Shown here in pieces: positions 25,511 to 36,152 of a stretch of DNA of 64,000 bases. The translations under genes were made by a program, and so were the position numbers. The notes under the pieces were generated by a model. That model was not told the origin of the DNA. It was given only the letters and a program-made list of their open reading frames with translations, and did not search any database. Source of the DNA: Nitratidesulfovibrio sp. SRB-5 (GTDB taxonomy: Bacteria; Desulfobacterota; Desulfovibrionia; Desulfovibrionales; Desulfovibrionaceae); contig NZ_JAIOTY010000003.1 in NCBI RefSeq assembly GCF_019931275.1, forward strand, positions 1-64,000, in the 5' to 3' direction. How positions within the stretch are numbered: position 1 is the stretch's first letter; each line of letters begins with the position of its first letter.

Positions 25511-26623
25511 ATGGCGTTCCTGCTCTTCTTCCTTGTGCTTTGCGCCCTGTGCCTGCTGGTGTGGCTGATGTTCTTCCGCACGCGCGTCGCATCCGACCAG
25601 GAGATCATGAGCGTGGTGGTGGCCTTGCGCGCCCGCCTGCTGCCCCTGACGGAGACGGAAGGCGACACCGCCCGCGACCCCGAGCACTACGGTCTTTCGC
25701 GCTACCGGTCCGACACCCTGGCCCTGGCCCAGCCCCTGCCGCCCCTCGACATCCTCGACTTCTTCGAACAGACCGGCACCATTGATCTTGCCCGCGATGC
25801 CCTGCGCGACATGCACATGGGCAGGCTGCTCAACCTGCTGCTGTTCTACGCGCTGGCGCGCGGGCGCATCAAAGGGGTGCGCACCTCCGGCAAGGACCGC
25901 GCCCTGTTCGACCTGCTGGCCCGGCACGGTCTGCTCACCCCGGACAACCACACCCTGCTCCATGACAAGGTCATCCGCACCGCCGTGCTCTCGTTCTTTC
26001 ACCCGCGCGGCGACCGGCGTTTTCTGATCCCGTGGATCGCGCAGCACCACGCCGCCGACTTTCACCAGGCCCTGCACCTGCGCAACGCCGAGGTGCTGGC
26101 CGCCATCATCGAGCGCTTCGACGCCCGCCCCCTGCCGCCCCCGGGCATGGCCGCCACGTCGAACGGATTCGCCACGCCGAACGAGGCGGACCCGACGAAC
26201 CTGGCGGACAGGCTCGAGCGGCACGAGGCGCGCCGCACCCACGACTGGCGCATCCTGTACAACCTGCCGCCCGAACGGCTGCGCAACGGCAAGCCCACCG
26301 GCTTCTGGCTGCTTGCCGTGGAGCCGGTGCGGCTGTTCTACATGATTCACGGTCGGGCGCGGCGCAAGGAGTACTGGGGGTTCACCCTGTTCACCATCCT
26401 GTTCGGCGTGGTCATGAGCGTTGCCGACGTGCTGATGCACCTGGACCTGATGAACTACACCTCGCTGCTGTGGCTCATGCCCAGCATAGGCGTGGGCTTT
26501 CGGCGCATGCACGACATCGGGCGCAGCGGATGGTGGTCGGTCATTCCCCTGGTGGGCGTGGTGATGGCCTGCATCCCCGGCCTGCCGGAAGCCAACATGT
26601 ACGGCCCAAACCCCAAGGCCTGA
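25511..26623 (+). CDS. DUF805-domain membrane protein
   Basis: 370 aa; GGAGG lies 8 nt before the ATG. An N-terminal transmembrane helix (residues 2-22) is followed by about 240 mostly helical cytoplasmic residues with no recognised family. A C-terminal DUF805 module follows: FYMIHGRARRKEYWGFTLFT, a transmembrane pair, and VGFRRMHDIGRSGWWSVIP, the family hallmark. DUF805 proteins are small inner-membrane proteins without an established activity; the long N-terminal region is unusual, since the family normally starts near the GRxxRxEYW motif. The gene is alone between the exonuclease and dehydrogenase genes. Confidence 0.82.
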   Translation: MAFLLFFLVLCALCLLVWLMFFRTRVASDQEIMSVVVALRARLLPLTETEGDTARDPEHYGLSRYRSDTLALAQPLPPLDILDFFEQTGTIDLARDALRDMHMGRLLNLLLFYALARGRIKGVRTSGKDRALFDLLARHGLLTPDNHTLLHDKVIRTAVLSFFHPRGDRRFLIPWIAQHHAADFHQALHLRNAEVLAAIIERFDARPLPPPGMAATSNGFATPNEADPTNLADRLERHEARRTHDWRILYNLPPERLRNGKPTGFWLLAVEPVRLFYMIHGRARRKEYWGFTLFTILFGVVMSVADVLMHLDLMNYTSLLWLMPSIGVGFRRMHDIGRSGWWSVIPLVGVVMACIPGLPEANMYGPNPKA

Positions 26624-26692
26624 GCCGGGCACTTCCAGCCTGCGGACATTCTTCCCGCGCGTGCGCCGCACGGCGTCTGCCACCCCCACGCC

Positions 26693-26718
26693 GCCCCATG
26701 CTCATGCAGGCATGGGGC
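26693..26718 (+). terminator. Weak terminator-like hairpin
   Basis: Stem GCCCCATGC / GCATGGGGC, 8-nt loop, without a T-run. It lies 70 bp past the DUF805 gene. Confidence 0.4.
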
Positions 26719-26953
26719 TGACCGTCTGCCCCTTTCCGCGCCTGCCTCCAGACTGCATCCCTTCCCGCCATCCACGCCTTCCCGCGTTCCCCCGCGCCGC
26801 CCCCGCCGCGTGAGCGCCCACCCCTTTGGCGCGTCCCCCCTTCCCACGTCCGCGCCCCCATGCTAGGGTTGGGATTCCCGGTGTCCCGTGCGCCGTCCGT
26901 GGCAGTCCAATGGAGCCAGGCCGCCCGGGACTGACCAGCGGGGGACAGGCAAT

Positions 26954-26975
26954 GCGGCAAGTTATACTTGTCCGC
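26954..26975 (+). promoter_or_regulatory. Promoter-like -10 within an imperfect dyad
   Basis: GCGGCAAGT-TAT-ACTTGTCCGC is an imperfect inverted repeat (one-base indel) centred on a TATACT -10-like hexamer, about 115 bp before the dehydrogenase gene. It could be an operator overlapping the promoter. No good -35 was found at 16-18 bp, which favours an activator-dependent or false promoter. Confidence 0.35.
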
Positions 26976-27087
26976 ACGTTGCCCCTGCCGCCATGAAACA
27001 TGGCACGGCACGAACCCGTAACCGCAGACACACTAGACACACTCCCGCCCCAAAGGCTGCCCGCCAACCGCCCAACAGGAGGCATGC

Positions 27088-29916
<2,829 letters not shown>

Positions 29917-29998
29917 AGACTTCGGCTTGTCTTTCCGCCCGCTGGCATTCGCCTGACGGAAACGGACAATACCGCATCCGCCGACACATGAACGAAAC

Positions 29999-30034
29999 GA
30001 CCGGGAGTGGCCGCAGGGCCGCTCCCGGTCTTGT
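29999..30034. terminator. Bidirectional terminator between convergent genes
   Basis: GACCGGGAGTGGCC / GGCCGCTCCCGGTC stem (one T-G pair) with GCAG loop. TTGT follows on the plus strand, GTTTCGTT on the minus strand. Confidence 0.75.
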
Positions 30035-30098
30035 CATGTGTGCGATATGAAAGGGGGAAGGCGAACGGGACAGGGTGATGATGCACGGGCGGCGGGGC

Positions 30099-31385
30099 CT
30101 ACCACAAATAGGGTTCGGCCTCGCGCCACTGGAAGATGAACGGATCGCCGGGCGGCGGAATGAGCCGGACGGCGTCCGCCGTGAACACCCAGCCGGGGTT
30201 CAGCGACCCGGCAAACACGTCGCGCGGGGCAAGGCGGGCCAGCTTGGCGGGCAGTTTTTCCCGGGTCATGCGACCATACACTTCTATCCACTGACCATCG
30301 CGCAGCCCGGCCAGCACGCCCCCCGATGCGGGCACCGGCAGCGTGGGGGCAGCGCCGGGTGCGGGCGGCGAGGTGACGGGAGCCGGGGCAGACCGGGCCG
30401 CGCCAGAAGTTTGTCCCGTGGCCGGGTGGTCGTCTTCCTGCACGCCGGGCCGCACCGCAAAGCCGCCCGCCGTGGCATCGGCCAGGCAGCAGTACAGGCT
30501 TACCCGAAACACGGCCACCGCCCCTTGGGCATCCAGCGTGGGGTGGCGGGTCACCGCGCCGCGAAACACGTAGCGCCCGGCCAGTTCCTCCGGCCTGTTG
30601 CGCTGCTCCAGCAGGAACAGCTCCGCCACGTTGATGCGCACGTAGTCCTTGCCCGCGTAGGTGGCGCGGGGACCAAGTTCATCCTCAATCGGGGCATCGT
30701 CAAACGGACCGGGGCGGGAGCCGGGCTTGCCGGAAGGCTCCCAGATGTCGGGCGGCCCGGCAAAGGCGTCCGGGTCGTCATACCGTGCATCGGATCGTGC
30801 GTCGGGATGCATGCCCGGCCCCGCGGCGGTTCCCAGTGACCCGGACCGGGCCGGAACAGACAGACGGGGCGGATTCGCGGGTGCCGACGCATCCGCCGCG
30901 CCGCCGCCGATCCTGCCCGTCACCACGCCAGGCGAAGCCGCCGTCATGCCAGGCGAAGCCGTCGTCATGCCAGGCGAAGCCGTCGTCATGCCAGACGAAG
31001 CCGTCGTCACGCCAGACGGAGCCGTCACCCGGCCATACAGGGCCGCATCCGTACCCCACCAGTCCACGGTGGCAGTCAGGCTCACCCCCAGCAGCAGCCC
31101 CAGCAGCAGTGCCCGGCGCAGCGGCACGGGCCGCGCCACGGCCCCTGCCCCCAGAGTCGTCGGGGATGCCGCGCCCGTCATGCCGCGCAGCAGCACCGCC
31201 GCGCCCAGCACGGCCAGCGCCGCGCCGGTCAGCAGGGTCAGCCACAGGAAACGCGGGTTCAGGAACATGGAATAGCTGCCCGACCACCCCAGCCAGGCGA
31301 TGATCAGCGCCATGCCCCACAGCAGGGCCACGTCGGCAAGGACGACGGCTGCGGGCAGGCGGAATGCGGTACGGGCGGCACTCAT
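30099..31385 (-). CDS. TIGR03943-family membrane protein (YcgQ-like partner of a permease)
   Basis: 428 aa from ATG 31385, which overlaps the permease stop as ATGA. N-terminal transmembrane helices (about 12-32, 42-62 and 85-105) are followed by a long soluble part. The C-terminal domain has DYVRINVAELFLLEQRNRPE, the conserved cysteine in FRVSLYCCLADATA, WIEVYGRMTREKLPA and the final DPFIFQWREAEPYLW. This fits TIGR03943/DUF1980, a family normally encoded beside a COG0701 permease as here. An internal repeat of about SPGMTTA (four to five copies, about 30945-31020) lies in a low-complexity insertion. Role: accessory subunit of the adjacent permease; the ion or molecule moved is unknown. Confidence 0.8.
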   Translation of the reverse strand: MSAARTAFRLPAAVVLADVALLWGMALIIAWLGWSGSYSMFLNPRFLWLTLLTGAALAVLGAAVLLRGMTGAASPTTLGAGAVARPVPLRRALLLGLLLGVSLTATVDWWGTDAALYGRVTAPSGVTTASSGMTTASPGMTTASPGMTAASPGVVTGRIGGGAADASAPANPPRLSVPARSGSLGTAAGPGMHPDARSDARYDDPDAFAGPPDIWEPSGKPGSRPGPFDDAPIEDELGPRATYAGKDYVRINVAELFLLEQRNRPEELAGRYVFRGAVTRHPTLDAQGAVAVFRVSLYCCLADATAGGFAVRPGVQEDDHPATGQTSGAARSAPAPVTSPPAPGAAPTLPVPASGGVLAGLRDGQWIEVYGRMTREKLPAKLARLAPRDVFAGSLNPGWVFTADAVRLIPPPGDPFIFQWREAEPYLW

Positions 31386-32473
31386 TCCGGCACCCCCAGC
31401 CCGGCCAGCAGCATGCACGCCGCCCACACGCAAAGGGTGGGCAGCACCACCAGCCGCAGCACCAGCCCGCGCCGGAATGCCGCGCCGTACATGACCATCA
31501 GCTTCAGGTCCAGCATGGGGCCCAGCGCCACAAAGGCCAGCCGGGCCGAGGCGGGAAATCCCACGAACGATGCTGCCACGAAGGCGTCGGCCTCGGAGCA
31601 CACGCTGAGCAGCACGGCCAGCCCCATCAGGGCCGGTATGGCCAGAGCCGGGGTATCCATGAACAGGAACAGCGCCTCGGGCGGGGTAAAGGTGCGGAAC
31701 GCGGCGGCGGCCAGCGCGCCGGGCAGCAGCCAGGCGCAGGCGTCCAGCAGGTCGGCGGTCATGTGCCGGGCCACCCCGTGCACCTGCGCCGCACGGGATA
31801 CGGCAGCGGCAGGCGCGATGAGCGTGGGGGACGCCGCACCAGCCGCCGCAGAAGCCGCTGGCGCCGCCATCATGGCGGCCTGCACCTCGTTAAACCACGG
31901 CAGCCGTTGGGCCTGTGCGCCACCCTGTCCGCTTACGGGACCGCTGACGGGTTCGGCAGGGATATGCTCATGCCCGAACTCGGCATCGTCATGCCCGCAA
32001 CCGCACCCGCAGGCATCCGGACCGCCGGGCACATGAGCGCGCAACGCCCCGCCCACGGACATGCGGCGCACCGAAATGCCCACCGCCACAGCCGTGGCGG
32101 CCACCACGGCCGCGCGCAGCCCGGTCATCAGCATGTCGCCGCGAAAGGCCACCCAGGTGGACACCATGACCACCGGATTCACCACCGGCGCGGCCAGCAT
32201 GTAGGCCACCGCCGCAGGCACCGGCACCCCCTTGCCCATCATGCGCCGCACCACGGGCACCACCCCGCATTCGCAGGTGGGCAGCACCGTGCCCAGCGCC
32301 ACGCCAAAGGCCAGCGCCCCCGGCAACGATTTGGGCACCCGCCGCTCCACCCAGGCGCGCGGCACGAACACCTCCATGCAGGCGGACACCAGCGAGCCCA
32401 GCACCAGAAAGGGCAGGGCTTCGAGAAACACGGCAAGGGCGGTCTGGGCGAGATGGATGAGGCGTGCGTCCAT
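31382..32473 (-). CDS. COG0701-family permease (YcgR/YraQ-like)
   Basis: 363 aa from ATG 32473. Eight or so transmembrane segments with the family marks FLEALPFLVLGSLVSACMEV, LPTCECGVVPVVRRMMGKGV and AAPVVNPVVMVSTWVAF, and the second-half repeat PEALFLFMDTPALAIPALM plus CSEADAFVAASFVGFP. The CECG and CSEAD cysteines are typical and may bind the cargo. A central His/Cys-rich loop (CGCGHDDAEFGHEHI) suggests metal contact. Related permeases handle arsenicals or metals, but the substrate here is not established. It forms a translationally coupled pair with the TIGR03943 gene. No clear ribosome-binding site precedes this ATG. Confidence 0.85.
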   Translation of the reverse strand: MDARLIHLAQTALAVFLEALPFLVLGSLVSACMEVFVPRAWVERRVPKSLPGALAFGVALGTVLPTCECGVVPVVRRMMGKGVPVPAAVAYMLAAPVVNPVVMVSTWVAFRGDMLMTGLRAAVVAATAVAVGISVRRMSVGGALRAHVPGGPDACGCGCGHDDAEFGHEHIPAEPVSGPVSGQGGAQAQRLPWFNEVQAAMMAAPAASAAAGAASPTLIAPAAAVSRAAQVHGVARHMTADLLDACAWLLPGALAAAAFRTFTPPEALFLFMDTPALAIPALMGLAVLLSVCSEADAFVAASFVGFPASARLAFVALGPMLDLKLMVMYGAAFRRGLVLRLVVLPTLCVWAACMLLAGLGVPE

Positions 32474-32541
32474 GGAAACGGCAGGGTGGGGAAAGGGTTG
32501 CAAGGTGGCGATTGCAGGGCGGCAACATGACCGGGGAACGA

Positions 32542-32703
32542 TGCACGGGGTGCACCGTGGCTGGCGCCATGGGCAAGACCGCGACGGCGCAAGGCCCTGA
32601 ATACCCGGGGCAATGCAGGGCCGGAGCCGATCCGGTACGAGCTGCACGGGACTGTCCGCAACTGCGCCAATACCCATGCCGCCATGCCCGCATACCCCGT
32701 GCA
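32542..32703 (+). ncRNA. Cobalamin-riboswitch-like structured RNA, orphan on the plus strand
   Basis: Ends TGCACGGGGT (32542-32551) and ACCCCGTGCA (32694-32703) pair perfectly over 10 bp and close a 160-nt fold. Inside, TCCGGTACGAGCTGCACGGG and GACTGTCCGCAACTG resemble the P6/core of B12 riboswitches. ATGCCCGCATACC resembles the B12 box (compare AAGCCCGAAGACC in E. coli btuB). The 5' P3-P4 part is not canonical. A perfect hairpin follows one base later. The strand is opposite to the permease pair, and the nearest plus-strand gene begins 620 bp away, so the target is unclear. Identification is by eye only. Confidence 0.45.
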
Positions 32704-32704
32704 G

Positions 32705-32735
32705 GGGGCAAATGCAACCGGGTTGCATTTGCCCC
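32705..32735. promoter_or_regulatory. Perfect 15-bp inverted repeat with 1-bp spacer
   Basis: GGGGCAAATGCAACC-G-GGTTGCATTTGCCCC. It may be the expression-platform hairpin of the upstream riboswitch-like fold, or a repressor operator for the divergent permease pair. TCTTGCC follows on the plus strand, a poor T-tract for a terminator. Confidence 0.6.
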
Positions 32736-32915
32736 TCTTGCCGTCCCTTGAAACCTGCCCGCCCAGCCCTTGTGCCCGCCGAAGCGAACGAGGTTGCCGT
32801 GGTTATTTTACACTTGATTCATATGTTCATTCCACACCGGGCATGGTATGAAAACGGGTGAATACCCCTTTGCGCCTCTTTCATCCGCCTGACGCGCCGT
32901 CTTTTTCATCATTCA

Positions 32916-32934
32916 ATTATATAAAATATATAAT
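32916..32934. promoter_or_regulatory. AT-rich perfect palindrome
   Basis: ATTATATA-AAA-TATATAAT in a stretch (about 32900-33015) that is strikingly AT-rich for this chromosome. It is 390 bp upstream of the DUF169 gene. Probably a regulatory or promoter region; no regulator can be named. Confidence 0.45.
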
Positions 32935-32991
32935 CATTATTTATTTCACATAAACCTCTCAAAAATACACGTCACAGACCCGTTCCGCTTG

Positions 32992-33014
32992 TGCGAAAAG
33001 TACATTTTTTCGCA
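32992..33014 (+). terminator. Hairpin TGCGAAAA/TTTTCGCA, terminator or operator
   Basis: An 8-bp inverted repeat with a 7-nt spacer containing a T-run, then TTCCCGTTTTCC. No gene ends nearby on the plus strand, so an attenuator or operator ahead of the DUF169 gene is as likely as a terminator. From 33015 to 33325 I see nothing further. Confidence 0.35.
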
Positions 33015-33325
33015 TTCCCGTTTTCCGTTGCCCGGTTTTTTCACCGCTGGTAGGGGCGGCCTACCGAGACGCCACCGTCCCGCATCCGGCTGCCCCGGCT
33101 GGCAGGCCCAGGCAGAACCACCGGATGCGCATGCCGGGCATCCCGCGAAGGCATGCACCCTCCTTCGCCGGAGGCCCCCCTGAAACATCCCCCGCCTGTG
33201 CGGACACGCGGGGGACGACCGGGAATCGAACGGACGGCGGCGGTACCCGCCACAGGCCGCGCGGCCACGCCGCGCCCAGGCAGGCACTACACGCAACGCG
33301 GGCCGCACGCCCGAGGAGATCGCAC

Positions 33326-34102
33326 ATGTCGCTGAGCTACAAGGAAATGCAGCAGGTCCTGATGGACGAACTGCGCCTGTACCACTACCCCATCGCCGTC
33401 AAGTTCTTCTTCGACGAGGCGGAGCTGGAAACCTTCAAGGACAAGGCCGAATTCTACCTGCCCGTGAAGCCCATGACCTTCTGCCAGTGGGAAATCGCCG
33501 CGCGCATGAAGGGCCAGACCGTGCTTTCCGGCCCCGAGGGCCTGGGTTGCTCCAACGCCCTGGTGTCCTTCGGCTGGAAGGAAATCGACGACAACGAAAT
33601 CAAGAGCCACGCCAAGTACGTGCGCGACCTGGCCCAGGCCGAACGCTTCGTGCGGTCCAAGCCGCGCCTGCCCGAAGGCCTGAAGGCCATCGCCGTGGGC
33701 CCGCTGGGTGACGCCGTGGTCGACCCCTCGGTGGTCCACTTCTACTGCGACAACATGCAGGCCTACCACCTGGCCGTGGACTACATGGCCGCCACCGACC
33801 AGCATCCGCTGAAGACCAACGTGACCATGAACTCGTCCGCCTGCGGCGGCACCGTGTTCTCGTACCTGGAAAAGACCGCCAACATGCTGCCCGCCTGCTC
33901 CGGCAGCTACAACGCGGGCAAGACCGAGCGCGGCGAAATCAACTTCGTGATCCCCGGCGAACACATGGGCCTTACCGTGGAACGCCTGCTGGAGCGCAAG
34001 CGCAACCTGGGCAGCGGCGCCATCACCCGCCCCGGCGACAACTTCCCCGGCGCGGACATCTGCAAGAACTGTCCGCTGATCATCTTCAAGAAAGAAAAGT
34101 AG
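33326..34102 (+). CDS. DUF169-family protein
   Basis: 258 aa; GAGGAG lies 8 nt before the ATG. DUF169 features: YHYPIAVKFFFDEAELETF near the start, CQWEIAARMKGQTVLSGPEG, GCSNALVSFGWKE, and a conserved cysteine pattern ending CGGTVFSYL and CKNCPLII. The family is common in anaerobes and has no assigned activity; the repeated cysteines suggest metal or redox chemistry. It is cytoplasmic with no signal. The TauE/SafE gene follows 96 bp later on the same strand, likely in one operon, which hints at a role around a sulfur compound (inference). Confidence 0.85.
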   Translation: MSLSYKEMQQVLMDELRLYHYPIAVKFFFDEAELETFKDKAEFYLPVKPMTFCQWEIAARMKGQTVLSGPEGLGCSNALVSFGWKEIDDNEIKSHAKYVRDLAQAERFVRSKPRLPEGLKAIAVGPLGDAVVDPSVVHFYCDNMQAYHLAVDYMAATDQHPLKTNVTMNSSACGGTVFSYLEKTANMLPACSGSYNAGKTERGEINFVIPGEHMGLTVERLLERKRNLGSGAITRPGDNFPGADICKNCPLIIFKKEK

Positions 34103-34198
34103 GCACGACGGGGCCGCCGCCGTGTCGCCCCCCCCGTAGGCGGCGCCCCCGTTCCCATTTCGGAAGCGCACCGAAACACCATCCCAAGGAGAGAGACC

Positions 34199-35338
34199 GT
34201 GTCCAAGCACACCAAACATCTGCTGCTGCTCGCGGCCGTCGTTGCCGTAAGCCTTCTGTGGTTCGAGCCCGCCTGGGCCGACAAGCTGTCCGACGCCATT
34301 GACGGCGCCGTGCAGGCAGGCAAGGTCAAGGCCGATGCCCCCGCCGGCTTCCTCGGCATTCCCGGCGCCCCCCATGTCAGCCCCATCCTGTCCTTTGCCT
34401 GGGCCGTGTGGGTAGGCTGGATCTTCTCCACCGTGGGCGCGTTCGGCGGCGTCATGGCCGGTGTGGGCCACATGTCGGTGTTCGGCCTTGGCGGCTACGT
34501 CAAGACGCTGGGCAAGGACCTGCCCCTGAACAAGGTGGCCACCGACTCCATCCGCGCCTCGAACCAGTGGCTGGTGGGCTTCTCGGCCCTTATCTCCTCG
34601 TTCAACTACTACAAGATGGGCCGCCTCGTGCTGCCGCTGGCCCTTGCCCTTGGCGCGGGCTCGCTGCTTGGCGCGTGGGGTTCGGCCACGTTCTTCGCGG
34701 GCAAGGTGTCGTTCTCGCAGTACCAGGGCTACTTCGGCCTGTTCGTGCTGGTGCTGGGCCTGTACCTGTTCTGGGAAACCTCTCCCGCCGGCCAGGCTTC
34801 CAAGAAGAAGGCCAAGGAAGCCGCCAAGGCTTTCGAAGAAGCGGTGAAGAAGATCAAGAGCGGCGAACAGGTCGATGAAAAGGCCATCGGCGTGCACGTC
34901 ATCTCCACCAGCCTGACCAAGTGCGTGTTCACCTTCTCGGGCGTGGAATTTTCGTTCAACCCCGTCCTGCCCGTGGTGGGCGGCATCGTCATCTCCGCCA
35001 TCGCCGCGTTCCTGGGCGTTGGCGGCGGCTTCCTGCTGGTGCCGTTCCTGACCAGCATCTCGCAGCTGCCCATGTACCTGGCCGCCGGCACCTCGGCCCT
35101 TGCCGTGCTCGTGTCCATGGTCACCTCCATCGCCACCCTGGTCAGCAAGGGCACCCCGCTCGACTGGACCATGATCGGCACCGAACTGGTGGGCATCTTC
35201 ATCGGCTCGGTTATCGGTCCCCGCACCTCCAAGTACTTCTCCGACACCTGGCTGAAGCGCATCTTCATCGTGCTGGCCCTGTACGTCGGCATCGACTACG
35301 TGCTGCGCGGCTTCTTCAACATCAAGATGTTCGGCTAG
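34199..35338 (+). CDS. TauE/SafE-family sulfite/sulfonate exporter-like permease
   Basis: 379 aa from GTG 34199, with AAGGAGAG upstream. An N-terminal signal/TM segment ends in PAWA. Two homologous transmembrane halves follow: WAVWVGWIFSTVGAFGGVMA and the mirror copy VVGGIVISAIAAFLGVGGGF with LLVPFLTSISQLPMYLAAGT. A charged cytoplasmic loop (residues 200-230, KKKAKEAAKAFEEAVKKIKS) joins them. TauE/SafE proteins export sulfite or organosulfur acids, plausible in a sulfate reducer. The loop and signal segment make it longer than the usual 250-aa members. A strong terminator follows. Confidence 0.9.
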   Translation: MSKHTKHLLLLAAVVAVSLLWFEPAWADKLSDAIDGAVQAGKVKADAPAGFLGIPGAPHVSPILSFAWAVWVGWIFSTVGAFGGVMAGVGHMSVFGLGGYVKTLGKDLPLNKVATDSIRASNQWLVGFSALISSFNYYKMGRLVLPLALALGAGSLLGAWGSATFFAGKVSFSQYQGYFGLFVLVLGLYLFWETSPAGQASKKKAKEAAKAFEEAVKKIKSGEQVDEKAIGVHVISTSLTKCVFTFSGVEFSFNPVLPVVGGIVISAIAAFLGVGGGFLLVPFLTSISQLPMYLAAGTSALAVLVSMVTSIATLVSKGTPLDWTMIGTELVGIFIGSVIGPRTSKYFSDTWLKRIFIVLALYVGIDYVLRGFFNIKMFG

Positions 35339-35362
35339 CCGAGACTCCATCCCGATTCGCCG

Positions 35363-35394
35363 GGGGGCGGGGCCTCAAGCCCCGCCCCCTTTCC
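35363..35394 (+). terminator. Strong Rho-independent terminator after TauE/SafE gene
   Basis: Stem GGGGGCGGGGC / GCCCCGCCCCC, loop CTCAA, then TTTCC and more T/C. It ends the DUF169-TauE unit. Confidence 0.9.
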
Positions 35395-35426
35395 TTTTCC
35401 CGCAAACGAAGGCAACCTGACGCATC

Positions 35427-36125
35427 ATGGATACCCTGCACGCCGCCCTTGCATGGCTGGACCCCCTGTTCATCGCGCCCTACCGGCTGCCCGGCAACGC
35501 CCTGGTCGGCTTCGTGCTGGGCACGGCCGTGCTGGCCCTGTGGTGCATCGCGCTCGGCAGCGGGCTTTCGCTGTGCGCCACGCGCCTCAACCGCCGCCGC
35601 CTGGCGGAACTGCGCCACGGCATGGAGCATCATCACAAACTGTCGGAAGCGGCCCTGCGCGCGGGCGACAAGGAAAGCTACAAGGCCGTCAACAGCCAGG
35701 CGCACGACGCCTTCGGCCACTATTTCTCGCTGGGCGGGGCCATGTTCTGCGTGTCCATCATTCCCCTGCCCTTCGCCCTGGCCTGGATGGACATGCGCTT
35801 TGCCGTGGCCACCCCGGAACTGCCATGGGACGCCCCGCTCATCGGCCAGCAGCCCTCCACCCTGTTCTGGTTCCTGCTTCTGTACATTCCGTTGCGCATC
35901 ACCTATGCCAACGTCATGTCCAGAATAGGGTGGTTCACCCGTTTGCAGGCCTGGGCCGCCACGCCGCCGCCCGGCACCATTCCCGACGCGGCCCCCTCCG
36001 GCCCCGCCATCTCCGGCGCTGCCCTCTCCGACGCTGGCGCTGACGATCCCGCCAACCGCGAACTCCGAGGGGCCAACCAGCCCCATGGGGCCAGCGGGAC
36101 CACCCAGAACGGTCGGGGCGGCTAG
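35427..36125 (+). CDS. Membrane protein of unknown function
   Basis: 232 aa. Transmembrane segments near 25-50, 105-122 and 142-162. Between the first two lies a charged helical loop with His-rich MEHHHKLSEAALRAGDKES and a Ser/Gln/Ala motif NSQAHDAFGHYFSLGG. The C-terminal 60 residues are Ala/Gly/Pro/Ser-rich low complexity. No family recognised. It starts 32 bp after the terminator and lies 27 bp before the binding-protein gene, so it may be the first gene of the signalling cluster that follows. GAAGG upstream of the ATG is distant. Confidence 0.75.
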   Translation: MDTLHAALAWLDPLFIAPYRLPGNALVGFVLGTAVLALWCIALGSGLSLCATRLNRRRLAELRHGMEHHHKLSEAALRAGDKESYKAVNSQAHDAFGHYFSLGGAMFCVSIIPLPFALAWMDMRFAVATPELPWDAPLIGQQPSTLFWFLLLYIPLRITYANVMSRIGWFTRLQAWAATPPPGTIPDAAPSGPAISGAALSDAGADDPANRELRGANQPHGASGTTQNGRGG

Positions 36126-36152
36126 GCCCCTCTTTCCATCCGGAGCCGCACG

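Larger units (their letters stand above)
26624..27087. other. Gene-free region upstream of the FAD/Fe-S dehydrogenase
   Basis: 464 bp. It holds the weak hairpin at 26693-26718 and the promoter-like dyad at 26954-26975; the rest is GC-rich and featureless to me. Confidence 0.45.
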
